Part shown: one piece after another, positions 25,628-34,171 of the stretch
Layout: each line of letters opens with the position of its first letter
Position numbering within the stretch: position 1 is the stretch's first letter
Source of the DNA: Burkholderia sp. Ax-1719
GTDB taxonomy: Bacteria; Pseudomonadota; Gammaproteobacteria; Burkholderiales; Burkholderiaceae
Length of the DNA stretch: 64,000 nt
Direction of reading: 5' to 3'
Assembly: GCF_011753055.1 (NCBI RefSeq)
Contig: NZ_VWWJ01000001.1
Span: forward strand, 930,001-994,000
The notes under the pieces: generated by a model
What the model was told of the DNA's origin: nothing
Databases searched by the model: none
Seen by the model: only the letters and a program-made list of their open reading frames with translations
Made by a program: the position numbers and the translations under genes

Positions 25628-25750
25628 TTAGAGCGGCATGTTATCAAATGGATCATACAATTGTAAACGTGTGTTTGTAGTTCCAGTGTCAAATCTGCAT
25701 TGTCATATCGTACCAAGTTCTAAGCTTGGGCCGAAGGGGGTGAAAGGTAG
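25628..25750. promoter_or_regulatory. Divergent control region or candidate transposon end upstream of tnsA
   Basis: This AT-rich 123-bp segment separates DUF6471 (left) from tnsA (right). In Tn7-like elements the right end with transposase sites lies just here. A TGTCAAAT / TGTCATAT pair occurs 14 bp apart near 25687-25708, and TGTTATCAA at 25639 recurs in the palindrome after tnsA (26436-26465). No TGT...ACA end could be fixed by eye. Confidence 0.5.
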
Positions 25751-26437
25751 ATGAAGGCGGATAAGCTCGGTCTAGCAAGCGGCCTCGTGAACATCACGAA
25801 TCCGCAGCTTTTCAACAATCCTGCCCATCGAGGCATGAATCGGTGGATCTACACGTCGCCGAAGACGAAGAAGACCATGGGGTTAGTTGGCAACTTACGA
25901 TTTGTCGTCGCCGTTCTACTCACGGGAGATCTTGATGTGGCGAGCTTCAGCAACGAAGGACCAACGGTTACGTACACCAGCTCGCAGGGTAAGGCGCTGT
26001 CTACCTCTCCAGACTTTGTTGTCGACCTGGTCGGCGGCGGTCGTAAGTACATAACGACGCTGAGCAAACGCACGCAGGCGCGGGAGGTTTCGTTGCGGAT
26101 TGGTGCACTTAGCGACGCGGCGATCACGGCGAGAGCAACGCACGAAGTGTTTCTGGGTACGGCGGTAAACAAAACGCTGTTCGACAACTGGGCTCTTCTT
26201 TCGGCGCGGATGAACTGTGCTGATCCTGAAGCGTTTGATTGCAGCTTCGAAGGGGATGTGCTGCGTAGTGCCGTAGCTGACGGAAGGACAACGGAACTGG
26301 AATACCTGCTGGGATACAAGGGTGTCGATTCCGCGAGAATGTTGTCCAGCCTCGGATACGCTTTGATGAGAGGGGCGGTTCGAACGAACCTCGAGACAAA
26401 GCTTCTTTCGCTCGACTCTAAAATTACGCAGTGCTAA
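25751..26437 (+). CDS. tnsA: TnsA-like protein with degenerate nuclease site
   Basis: A 228-residue homologue of TnsA, the PD-(D/E)xK endonuclease that cuts the 5' ends of Tn7-type transposons. The start has AAGG directly upstream. Aligned by eye with E. coli Tn7 TnsA, RWIYTSPKT matches RIYSHKT, the following helix GNLRFVVAVLL matches SDLELAVFLSL, and SPDFVVDL matches STDFLVDC. The catalytic Glu of Tn7 (SDLE) corresponds to Arg50, and the QVK motif corresponds to TLSK (Leu104, Lys106); Asp88 is kept. Nuclease activity therefore looks lost while the fold and position are kept. Tns protein contact with TnsB/TnsC may still be needed. The call rests on context plus this alignment. Confidence 0.72.
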   Translation: MKADKLGLASGLVNITNPQLFNNPAHRGMNRWIYTSPKTKKTMGLVGNLRFVVAVLLTGDLDVASFSNEGPTVTYTSSQGKALSTSPDFVVDLVGGGRKYITTLSKRTQAREVSLRIGALSDAAITARATHEVFLGTAVNKTLFDNWALLSARMNCADPEAFDCSFEGDVLRSAVADGRTTELEYLLGYKGVDSARMLSSLGYALMRGAVRTNLETKLLSLDSKITQC

Positions 26438-26465
26438 TTGATAACAACCAATTTTGTTATCAATT
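26436..26465. repeat. Perfect 12-bp inverted repeat after tnsA
   Basis: AATTGATAACAA (26436-26447) and TTGTTATCAATT (26454-26465) are perfect inverted copies with a six-base spacer, starting inside the tnsA stop codon. There is no U-tract, so it looks more like a protein-binding site than a terminator. Confidence 0.75.
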
Positions 26466-26613
26466 CCGGAAGAGCGTGAGTCAGTTGCACGGGGTCTGTG
26501 CGCCGAGCCTGTCGATCGGCGATTTCAGTGATGAAGGCCGAGGCCCTGTTCTTGAATTGAGGAGATGGGCTTAAGCGAATTGGAGCAATGGACTAAAGGG
26601 AGGAAGGGCATTC

Positions 26614-28698
26614 ATGAGTGCTCGACGGCTTCTCAGACCGGAGAACGGGCATCCGTCTAGCTGGGTGCAAGTGCCAGAGGCGGCGTTTGAGGGCAACGAA
26701 GAAAGCTATAGGGTCTACAAACGACGTGCGCTAGCAGTGGAGATGTACGCGAATGACGTTCCGTACGACGGAATCCGTAAGGCGACTGGCATCGGCAAGC
26801 AAGAGGTCATACGCTTTGTCAAAACATGCCAGCGCCCGAGTGGCATTGGCGTTGTTGGGATGTTCGCGCTCATCCCATATCAGCGGACAAAGTCATATGA
26901 ACGCAAAGAACCGTCGACAGGTGGTGGTAAGCCTCGCCTCGGAAAGGAAAACGTTGACAGGGGGTACTCGGGTTGCTGTATTCAGTTCTTTGAAGAACAC
27001 ACCACAATCGCGGAGCATGTTCATGCCCGCTTGACGGGAAAATTGAACAGTAGCCTGCCAGAGGCACGTGTCCCATATCGTACGCTTTGGAAGGAAGTTC
27101 TTCAGCTTGCCAAAAGCGCCGGTGTATCGCAGGCCGAATGGCCGTTTCGCGTACAGACCCTTGGTCGCTCTGCGTTCTATGCATATTTTAGGGGAGTCGT
27201 TGAGAGCAATACTCGGGAAACCGATATGGCGCGCCATGGCGAGGCGGTCGCAAAGCGCCGTCGAATCAATCCCATTGAGCCGCCATCTTTGCCGGCTGTT
27301 CGAGCGCTTTCTCTATTGCAGCTTGACTACGCAAAAGTGGACGCTGCGTCTGTCTTCGAGATTGAGCTTGCGGATGGAACGTTTCTATCCGTCGCGGTAA
27401 GACGATGGTACTGGGGGATGCTTTACTGTCCCACTCTGAAGGCAATCCTTGGCTTCCAGGTGTGTCTATCCCCAAATCCTTCTGCTGAGGATGCGCTGGA
27501 CGTACTGGAGTCGGCTGCACTTGGGTTGAATCAGGGTGGGTTGCTCCTCGATGCCGCAAGCGGGAAAGATGGGAAGGTCATCCTTAACGGATTCTTTCCT
27601 GACCTCAAGGGACATGGAATATCCATAATCCAGCTCGACAATGGCTGGGCGAACATTGCGCAGGAAGTGCTTCGAGCGATTCAACGCGTCTGGGGATGCG
27701 CCATCAATCTCGGACGCGTAGCGCAGCCGTTCGACCGGATCGAGATCGAGCGCGAATTTGGCAGCATTACCCGCCGGGGGCCGGCGAGACTCGCGTCAAC
27801 TTATGGTGCTGACCCGACCGACAGTCGAAGGGGGAATCCCAACGAGGAGGCAGAAGTTAATCATATTCGATTGAACGATGTCATCCGGGTGCTGACGAAC
27901 GCTGTCCGTCACGGCAACGTACTCAACAAGGCTGGGCTCTTTGGATCGAATCCCGTAAGAGAAACAGAGAGGCTTCTGGAGAAGAAAGGATCCGGTGTGT
28001 TTCCCATGCCGCTTCCGCGAATCAACTATCCGGAATGGGTGCGATTTGCGGCAGTGGAGCGAGCGATAGTTCGTGCTGGCGACAGGCACCGAGCAGTGCC
28101 GTATCTCGAGAAATGGGGAACGACATACACAAACGAGGAGTTGCAGAAGACCGATAAATGGATTGGGAAAACTATGCTCTTGTTCATCAATCGGAGAAAT
28201 GCGAACGAGGCCATTGCGATATGTGCAGAGACGAATGAGTACATCGGTGAGCTTCACGTGGTGGGACGGTATCGAGATAGACAGCATTCCATATTCGAAC
28301 GGAAGCAGGCTGAAGCAAGTATTGACAGGGGCGATATAGAGAATCTTTCGCTGGAAGAGATGCCGGAGTTCTCTGCAATCGCCGAAAACAGCGTGGCAGG
28401 AAAAGCGCGTAGAAAACGCCAGAATCGCTCTTCTCGCTCAAAGTCTGAGACGAAGTCTCACGACAAGCGAAATGCTGACATCGCTCTTGATGCAGCAAAG
28501 GCTGAGCAACGGCGGCAGATGATTGGAGAAGAGGCTGCGACTACAGTCCCGGCTCCAATACAGCAAGATCCGTCGACGAAAAAAGAATCATTTGAGACTG
28601 AGCGACCGCGTGCGAAGGTAATCTCGATACAGCGGAACAAGGAAACGACCGAGGCTCCTCCAGTTCGTCGCAAGAAGAATCGGTTCGGGCTCCGTTGA
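26614..28698 (+). CDS. tnsB: TnsB/TniA-like DDE transposase
   Basis: A 694-residue Mu/Tn7-type transposase that would join transposon 3' ends to target DNA. It starts behind a strong GGGAGGAAGGG. The N-terminal part (about 30-75) is an HTH (VEMYANDVPYDGIRKATGIG, with KQEVIRFVK), followed by a second DNA-binding region. The catalytic rve core has Asp238 in LLQLDYAKVD, Asp342 in IIQLDNGWAN and Glu379 in DRIEIEREFGSI, a DD36E arrangement with all three acidic residues present. The C-terminal 150 residues are polar and basic, ending VRRKKNRFGLR, as in TnsB tails that touch TnsC. Length and order fit Tn7-like or Tn5053-like elements. It sits between tnsA and tnsC as expected. Confidence 0.88.
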   Translation: MSARRLLRPENGHPSSWVQVPEAAFEGNEESYRVYKRRALAVEMYANDVPYDGIRKATGIGKQEVIRFVKTCQRPSGIGVVGMFALIPYQRTKSYERKEPSTGGGKPRLGKENVDRGYSGCCIQFFEEHTTIAEHVHARLTGKLNSSLPEARVPYRTLWKEVLQLAKSAGVSQAEWPFRVQTLGRSAFYAYFRGVVESNTRETDMARHGEAVAKRRRINPIEPPSLPAVRALSLLQLDYAKVDAASVFEIELADGTFLSVAVRRWYWGMLYCPTLKAILGFQVCLSPNPSAEDALDVLESAALGLNQGGLLLDAASGKDGKVILNGFFPDLKGHGISIIQLDNGWANIAQEVLRAIQRVWGCAINLGRVAQPFDRIEIEREFGSITRRGPARLASTYGADPTDSRRGNPNEEAEVNHIRLNDVIRVLTNAVRHGNVLNKAGLFGSNPVRETERLLEKKGSGVFPMPLPRINYPEWVRFAAVERAIVRAGDRHRAVPYLEKWGTTYTNEELQKTDKWIGKTMLLFINRRNANEAIAICAETNEYIGELHVVGRYRDRQHSIFERKQAEASIDRGDIENLSLEEMPEFSAIAENSVAGKARRKRQNRSSRSKSETKSHDKRNADIALDAAKAEQRRQMIGEEAATTVPAPIQQDPSTKKESFETERPRAKVISIQRNKETTEAPPVRRKKNRFGLR

Positions 28699-28725
28699 CG
28701 TCACCAAAATAAGCGCATAGAACAC

Positions 28726-28757
28726 GGCGATCTCGTTAGATATTTGTCGAGATCGCC
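28726..28757 (+). terminator. Hairpin after tnsB
   Basis: GGCGATCTCG (28726-28735) and CGAGATCGCC (28748-28757) form a perfect 10-bp stem with a 12-base loop, 27 bases past the tnsB stop. An A-rich run follows but not a U-tract. It may limit read-through into tnsC or act as a binding site. Confidence 0.5.
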
Positions 28758-28790
28758 AATCTAAGGCAGAAAAAATTCGTATATTCAATC

Positions 28791-28967
28791 ATGAAACATA
28801 GTACAACGAATGAAAAATCAAAGACCAATGAGGAGAAGTCGACCTCTTCCATCAATGTCGTTCCGACAATATGGGATAGAGCCGTGTCTGGCGATGGGAA
28901 GACGATCGTGATACTAGATGTTATCCGCAGTCTTCACCACAAGTCGCCGCCTGACTCGACCCGCTGA
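28791..28967 (+). pseudogene. 58-codon open frame resembling a truncated tnsC start
   Basis: A short frame between tnsB and tnsC starting MKHSTTNEKS. It ends IWDRAVSGDGKTIVILDVI plus a short tail. The SGDGKT with its flanks parallels the Walker A of the tnsC gene just downstream (IWVPAASGDGKTSAIIAS), and both proteins begin MK-x-S. The linker between start and P-loop is shorter (about 38 against 93 residues). It is probably a remnant of a second tnsC copy; a real small protein is possible but there is no strong ribosome binding site. Confidence 0.45.
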
Positions 28968-29065
28968 GATAGTCGGAAGAAGCGGTGTTAGATCATCCGC
29001 AGTTTGATGAAATCGTATGATCACGCGGCTTTGATGCATCGTAAGCAATTTGCACAGAGAAAATC

Positions 29066-30181
29066 ATGAAGAACAGTATTGCCACCGAAGAATCTGATGA
29101 AATGTTGGAATACGGCGGATCAGTCGAAGAATTCGCCGAGACCGAGGTTGCGGAAGAGTTCGATGATGACGAACATGGCGAAGTCGCGAGCGAGGAGGAG
29201 CTTGAGCAAATCAAACGATTCCAGCAGCACCCGATTAACAACCCCGCTTGCGGCGTGCGGATCTGGACCAAGCCAATTGATGAACTGTATGCAGCCATCA
29301 ACAACGCAGTGATACGCCGACGATCTGGAATTTGGGTGCCAGCCGCGTCGGGAGATGGAAAGACGAGCGCAATCATAGCCTCGACAAAACGATTGCGTCG
29401 GAAGTTTGGCAAGAATATCGCGCTTGTCCGGGTGAATTACATGAATCACCAGGCGCCTACTGTGCGTGGATTTCATGTTCAGCTACTCAAGGCACTCGGG
29501 ATCAAGGAGTTGCGCGGCGAAACGCCAGCATTGCGCATTCGGGTCATTAACGGCTTTGTGGATAGAGCCGTTATGGCAAATGACAATGCCGTTTATCTAT
29601 TTGTGGACGAGGCGCAGCAGATGCGGCTGCTCGAGATGCGATTTCTCAAAGATCTCGCGAACGAGCTTGAGGAGGAACAGGTTCAGCTCGTGACATTCTT
29701 CTTTGGCCAAAATCCCGGATTGAGCGACGCAGTTGCTGCGCTGAAACGGGCTGGAGGTTTCGACCTCGTCAGTCGATTCGTGAATCGAGAAATCCCGTTG
29801 AGAAGTTTCAGCACTGTCGAAGACATTGCGCATCTTCTCGATGGGATTGATAAGCAGACGGATAAGGACGGAGTCCCATTTACCGCGTTCTTTTTGCCGA
29901 AAGCGTTCGAAGGGGGATATCGGCTGAAATCAGAGGCAAAGCGTTTTTTCAAGGCGATGCAAGACATGGTGAGTGATAGTGCACGGTTGGGATATCCGGC
30001 GCGTCAGGTGTTTTTTGCGATTCAGGACTTCTTCAGTTTCCAGACTGGCGAGGATGCGCCGAACTTCAAGGGAACTACCAAAGCATGGAAAGAAGCGCTG
30101 CAGGAAGCGAATATGCGCATCGCGCTGGAGCATAAGCGCGACACACCTTCGGCGCAGACCGGGGCTCCTGACATCCTTTGA
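29066..30181 (+). CDS. tnsC: TnsC/TniB-like AAA+ ATPase
   Basis: A 371-residue AAA+ regulator that, in Tn7-type systems, forms ATP-dependent filaments on target DNA and links target selection (TniQ) to the transposase. Residues 10-50 are extremely acidic (EEFDDDEHGEVASEEELEQ). Walker A is ASGDGKTS (94-101), Walker B is VYLFVDEAQQM (176-186), and sensor 1 lies near LVTFFFGQNPGLSD. A helical C-terminal lid follows (SEAKRFFKAMQDMVSD). The C-terminal tail is short. The acidic N-terminus is unusual and could contact the basic TnsB tail. It follows tnsB after 367 bases, which hold a hairpin and a small tnsC-like fragment, and is followed closely by tniQ. Confidence 0.87.
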   Translation: MKNSIATEESDEMLEYGGSVEEFAETEVAEEFDDDEHGEVASEEELEQIKRFQQHPINNPACGVRIWTKPIDELYAAINNAVIRRRSGIWVPAASGDGKTSAIIASTKRLRRKFGKNIALVRVNYMNHQAPTVRGFHVQLLKALGIKELRGETPALRIRVINGFVDRAVMANDNAVYLFVDEAQQMRLLEMRFLKDLANELEEEQVQLVTFFFGQNPGLSDAVAALKRAGGFDLVSRFVNREIPLRSFSTVEDIAHLLDGIDKQTDKDGVPFTAFFLPKAFEGGYRLKSEAKRFFKAMQDMVSDSARLGYPARQVFFAIQDFFSFQTGEDAPNFKGTTKAWKEALQEANMRIALEHKRDTPSAQTGAPDIL

Positions 30182-30228
30182 TGTCACTGAGGAAGATGAT
30201 GAGTGAAAATTCCACAGTTTAGGATTCT

Positions 30229-31674
30229 GTGTCTATGTACTCTTCTACAGAGTGGTCGAAGTCAAATATTCCGACGGATAAACAGGAAGGCATGGTAGTC
30301 GGAAGTTGGCTTCCAATCTTGCCAGGTGAGTCAAGTATCAGTGTTCAGTTGCGTGTGGCATTCTCGAACGGCTTCGACGAGGGGCAATGTAGAAGATACT
30401 TTGCGGGGCCGGGAAACGCCAAACGGTTATCGCGGCTCATCGCGCGTAATAAGTATCCAATCTCTCGCGGATCTCAAACGCTCGGCATATCAGCTCCAGT
30501 AGATGAGGGAAGGGTGCTCGAAGAGGTCGGCCCAGTATTGCCGTACTTATTTGACAGGAATTTCAGATACTGTCCATCGTGTTTGAGGGGCGGATTTCAT
30601 TCGTTTTGGTTCCAGCTAAAACATGTCCAGAAATGCCCAATTCACGGCTCCCGGATCGTGAGTGTTTGCAGTTTCTGCCAGACAGAACTTCCCCAATGGC
30701 GCGATTCATTACGATGCGTAGATTACAAATGCCCTAGCTGTGCAACCAAACTATTAGGCGCACCCAAATCTTATGGGGACCTACTGCGGCGTCGGCCGGT
30801 GGCGAACGATCTTTTGATATTTTTCAGGAATACGGCGTCTTGGCTCGAAAGCGTGAAGCATAGTCGAGTAATTGATCTCTGTATGGACCTTGCCAATTAT
30901 TCAATTTTTGTTGATCAAGATAAGGAGCTTATATCGTTGATTTCCACCTACGGTGGAGTGGCTGGATATCTTAATGACGATGACGTATCAGTCGTTGTCG
31001 GACTTGTAAAGTATGTTGCGTCTGGCTCGCATTCGAAAGATATCGAATGCGAGTCAGAGTTGAGATGGAAAATCGATTTTCACGAATACCGGGCTCGCGA
31101 TGCAATAGTGCGACACTGTCTTAAAAATTTGGATCTATCGCCACTGGAGGAAGTAGTCGAGAAAATATCGGTTAGCGACGTTGTTGACTATAGCCATTAC
31201 GACGTGCGGATTCTCGCGCTCGCACTAATGAGTACGTTCTTCGAACTTGAGGCAAGACTTTATGCACCCAGTCGTGAGTGGGTTCGCATAGCTGGTGCGC
31301 TTGGATGGATTTCTCAGCCAACCTACTGGGAAGTTCGACAGATGCCCGAGATATGGTTTTGCGTGGTACTTGCTGTTTACGGGATGGCTTGTGAGATCGT
31401 ACGTTTGTTAGTTTCGAAAGATTCGCGAAGGGACATGCTGGATGTCGTAATCGGTTCAGTGGTCTCAGAGGGAACAGTGGTTAGATTGACGCGAGGGATG
31501 GTTCGAGATCTTATTTTCGCCTCTGTTCCCATATTTATCATGAGTGGCGATGTGACGGCGATGCGAGACAAGAATTTGGCGATTCTAGCGCGTATCGTTT
31601 GCTTCGATGGTTTGGAAGAGATCATCAAGGAAGAAGGATTGCTCCATTTTAACGAGATCGTTGGGAAAATGTGA
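30229..31674 (+). CDS. tniQ: TniQ/TnsD-like target-selection protein
   Basis: A 481-residue protein of the TniQ family, which chooses the insertion target. The N-terminal part matches TniQ openings (VVGSWLPILPGESSISVQLRVAF). Zinc-finger ligands follow: Cys115 and Cys118 (RYCPSCLRGG), His132, Cys136 and His139 (KHVQKCPIHG), Cys147 and Cys150 (SVCSFCQTE), then Cys168 and Cys171 (KCPSCATK). The C-terminal 300 residues have no known domain and are AT-rich; in TnsD this part reads the attachment site. The start is a GTG at 30229 or an ATG at 30235, both behind AGGA. The gene is noticeably lower in GC than the core genome. Confidence 0.85.
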   Translation: MSMYSSTEWSKSNIPTDKQEGMVVGSWLPILPGESSISVQLRVAFSNGFDEGQCRRYFAGPGNAKRLSRLIARNKYPISRGSQTLGISAPVDEGRVLEEVGPVLPYLFDRNFRYCPSCLRGGFHSFWFQLKHVQKCPIHGSRIVSVCSFCQTELPQWRDSLRCVDYKCPSCATKLLGAPKSYGDLLRRRPVANDLLIFFRNTASWLESVKHSRVIDLCMDLANYSIFVDQDKELISLISTYGGVAGYLNDDDVSVVVGLVKYVASGSHSKDIECESELRWKIDFHEYRARDAIVRHCLKNLDLSPLEEVVEKISVSDVVDYSHYDVRILALALMSTFFELEARLYAPSREWVRIAGALGWISQPTYWEVRQMPEIWFCVVLAVYGMACEIVRLLVSKDSRRDMLDVVIGSVVSEGTVVRLTRGMVRDLIFASVPIFIMSGDVTAMRDKNLAILARIVCFDGLEEIIKEEGLLHFNEIVGKM

Positions 31675-31866
31675 GGTGAAACGATACCCTGAACATATCA
31701 GATCATCGCAAGACTATATTTTCATAGAAATGAACGAAAAAATTGAATCTCGAAAAACCGGTTGATCTAATCGCGACAAAATCGGTCGATAAGATGAAGA
31801 GATGCGCAAAGAGGGCGAAAAAACGTCTCTCTCCAGACAAGACGGAAATGTCCGGGGCCTAACACT

Positions 31867-32673
31867 TTGGATGTATTTCGAGACGCGATAGCTCCGATCC
31901 CTGTTATCCCTCGCGATCTGTCCGATGAAGACAAAATGGTCTATCAACGGAACCGAGAGATTAAGGTGCTCTCAGCGGAGTTGCCGGAGACTCCAATAGA
32001 GGAAATCGAGTCGCTCGTTTCTGCATGGAAGCTTGTGATTTGGGTGGGTTCAGATGACGCTAAAGATCGACAGGAGCAATCTGATGTCGATACATCGGCC
32101 CCTTCGCCTGCTGGACGCGGCCTTTCCTCGAGCGCAGCAAGTTTTTGGTCACACGTAACTGTTCCTGTGTTGACTGATGAAGAAGACCTGAGACTGCGAC
32201 GACTTGTTCGAAGTCGCGCACAGGAAATATTTATGCCACCGGCCATTGCGTTCGCAGAGCAAAAGGCGGAGGCGCTCTCGTCCATAGCCCAAGGTGTCTC
32301 CGTTGCGTTTGCGTGCGAGCTCATCTCTAGAATCTACGGCTTTACTGATTGGCAAAACATGGTTTCGCAGTTTGTGCCGGCGTCTCGATCGAAATTCGAC
32401 GAGGAAGTTGCCCTCGACCTTCAGTTGTCGCGGCGAACCTGGCAGATTTCCGTGATTGAGCAGGCCTTCGAAGTCGAGAAGTGGTTAGCGACCGATCTGC
32501 ACAGTCTCTGGCTTCCGTCTTCGCACAAGATGTCGTACGAGAGTACGGCAAAGTGGACGCGAGATTCTACGGTTTCCTCATCCGCACCTTCGCGCGTTGT
32601 GAGAAAGTCAGGAACACTTCGTCTAGGCAAGCATGGCACCGATCCATCTCAAGACGACGGGGTTCGTCGCTGA
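31867..32673 (+). CDS. Hypothetical protein downstream of tniQ
   Basis: A 268-residue frame from a TTG, or 245 residues from an ATG at 31936; neither has a good ribosome binding site. The first 190 residues look like a real soluble helical protein (NREIKVLSAELPETPIEEIE, VTVPVLTDEEDLRLRRLVRS, AFACELISRIYGFTDWQNMV). The last 60 are Ser/Arg-rich and look like read-through. So the C-terminus may be frameshifted or truncated. It could be cargo of the Tn7-like element or a fifth member of the module. No family is recognised. Confidence 0.45.
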   Translation: MDVFRDAIAPIPVIPRDLSDEDKMVYQRNREIKVLSAELPETPIEEIESLVSAWKLVIWVGSDDAKDRQEQSDVDTSAPSPAGRGLSSSAASFWSHVTVPVLTDEEDLRLRRLVRSRAQEIFMPPAIAFAEQKAEALSSIAQGVSVAFACELISRIYGFTDWQNMVSQFVPASRSKFDEEVALDLQLSRRTWQISVIEQAFEVEKWLATDLHSLWLPSSHKMSYESTAKWTRDSTVSSSAPSRVVRKSGTLRLGKHGTDPSQDDGVRR

Positions 32674-32947
32674 ATCGAGATTGTCCGAGAGCCGATGCCG
32701 GAGTCGAGTACGTTCAATGGTCGCCTTTGAGGGGAGTTGTGCCGGTCACGTGGATTCAACATAACAAGCTGCGGTGCCCGATCCAATACGCTGTCATCCA
32801 GATTCTGACCGGTTCGAACTTGTCGATTGGCATGTCACGCGTTTCTCGCCGGGAGCACATTTGGCTGGCTCTTGGCCAAAGGTGTGAAGGTATCGAGGTG
32901 CAATTGAGCAGTGATACTATCAAGTCATCACATATGCAAAATTGGTC

Positions 32948-33934
32948 ATGAAAGCCGCATACGAACATGTCGACTTTGGCGAGAGCTGCTCGGTGAGGGT
33001 GTACCATCGCCGTCTTCCGCGCATCCCCTTCGAATGGCATCACCACCCGGAGTACGAACTTACCTTGACGATGAATAGTCAGGGGAAGCGATATATCGGC
33101 GACTCCGTGACAGTCTACGGTGCTGATGATCTCGTGTTGGTGCCTCCGAACCTGCCGCATACCTGGTCATCCAATCACTCGATAGACGCTTCAGAGGGGC
33201 AGGTCGCGATCGTCATATGGTTTGACGGTGGCTGGGTTCGCAATTTCGCAGATCTATGTCCCGAATACAACGGTCTGAGAGAACTCCTGCGCCGTGCGTC
33301 GTGCGGTTTGGCTTTCCAGGAGGGCGCGGGGGCGCAGATGCGCGAACGTCTTCCCCAGCTACTATCGAATGACCCTAAGGAGAGACTGAAAGCAGTTCTG
33401 GATATCCTTCACTGGCTCTCGACTTTGCCGGGCGAGCCTTTGGCGACACCTAGTGCCTTTGATGTGAAAGCCAGTACGCCATCAGGCTATGAGCCCGAAC
33501 GGATCAACCGCGTGCTGGCGTTGATTGAGACGCAGTTTGCCAAACCTCTGCGTCTTGATGCCCTGGCAAAAGCCGCTGGGGTTTCGGAGAGATCGTTGAC
33601 AAGGCACTTTGCGCAGCATCTGGGCGAGACGGTGGGGCGCTACATCACTCGGATCCGGATCGGTCACGCATGTCGTATGTTGACAGAAACGACAACTCCG
33701 ATCGCTCTGGTTGCTACGCGCTCTGGCTTCACGAACATCGCCAACTTTAACCGGCAGTTCAAGGCGGCGAAAGACCTTACTCCGGCTGCATATCGCCAAC
33801 AGTTCACGGGCGCGCGCCGGGATTCAGCTATTGCAACTGTACCGCTCACTGAGCGGTCGCCATCCCTACAGGCTAAGGCCGCGAAGGCTACGCCCAGCAA
33901 GAAAGCCACCGGAAAGCAGAGCCGACGCGTTTAG
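32948..33934 (+). CDS. AraC-family regulator with N-terminal cupin
   Basis: A 328-residue regulator starting at ATG 32948. The N-terminal cupin senses a small ligand: FEWHHHPEYELTLTMNSQGK and LVLVPPNLPHTWSS carry the typical His/Glu ligands and barrel turns. The C-terminal double HTH covers about residues 190-285: FAKPLRLDALAKAAGVSERS with LTRHFAQHLG, then IRIGHACRMLTETTTPIALV and GFTNIANFNRQFKAAKDLTP. The tail is Lys/Ala-rich. It is followed by the DUF1479 and FucP-like genes on the same strand and is probably their activator, with a sugar or sugar acid as signal. It is the first clearly core-type gene right of the island. Confidence 0.92.
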   Translation: MKAAYEHVDFGESCSVRVYHRRLPRIPFEWHHHPEYELTLTMNSQGKRYIGDSVTVYGADDLVLVPPNLPHTWSSNHSIDASEGQVAIVIWFDGGWVRNFADLCPEYNGLRELLRRASCGLAFQEGAGAQMRERLPQLLSNDPKERLKAVLDILHWLSTLPGEPLATPSAFDVKASTPSGYEPERINRVLALIETQFAKPLRLDALAKAAGVSERSLTRHFAQHLGETVGRYITRIRIGHACRMLTETTTPIALVATRSGFTNIANFNRQFKAAKDLTPAAYRQQFTGARRDSAIATVPLTERSPSLQAKAAKATPSKKATGKQSRRV

Positions 33935-34171
33935 TTTGCGCGTGTGTCTTCGTCCGATGCCTATGGTTCGTGCTGTCTCTAAGTTTCCCTGACTTGCGGC
34001 CCAGGCGCCTTCATCAACTGCGCCAACGACTTCTGCATAGTCGAGCCTCTCACATGGCAGCAAAGCGGACGATGTGGCTGAAAAAGCGAAGAAGTTGTCT
34101 GTATACCATCTCTTTTTTCCGCCGCTTGGGTCTACTCTCTCGGAACTAGATAATTTCCTTGGAGACAAGCT

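Noticed and set aside
30190..30225. Short leader peptide MMSENSTV before tniQ
   Set aside because: Too short to judge and without regulatory structure around it.
32481..32951. Open frame overlapping the end of the gene after tniQ and running to the AraC gene
   Set aside because: No domain, unusual Arg/Ser content and overlap with two better frames; it probably reflects decayed sequence.
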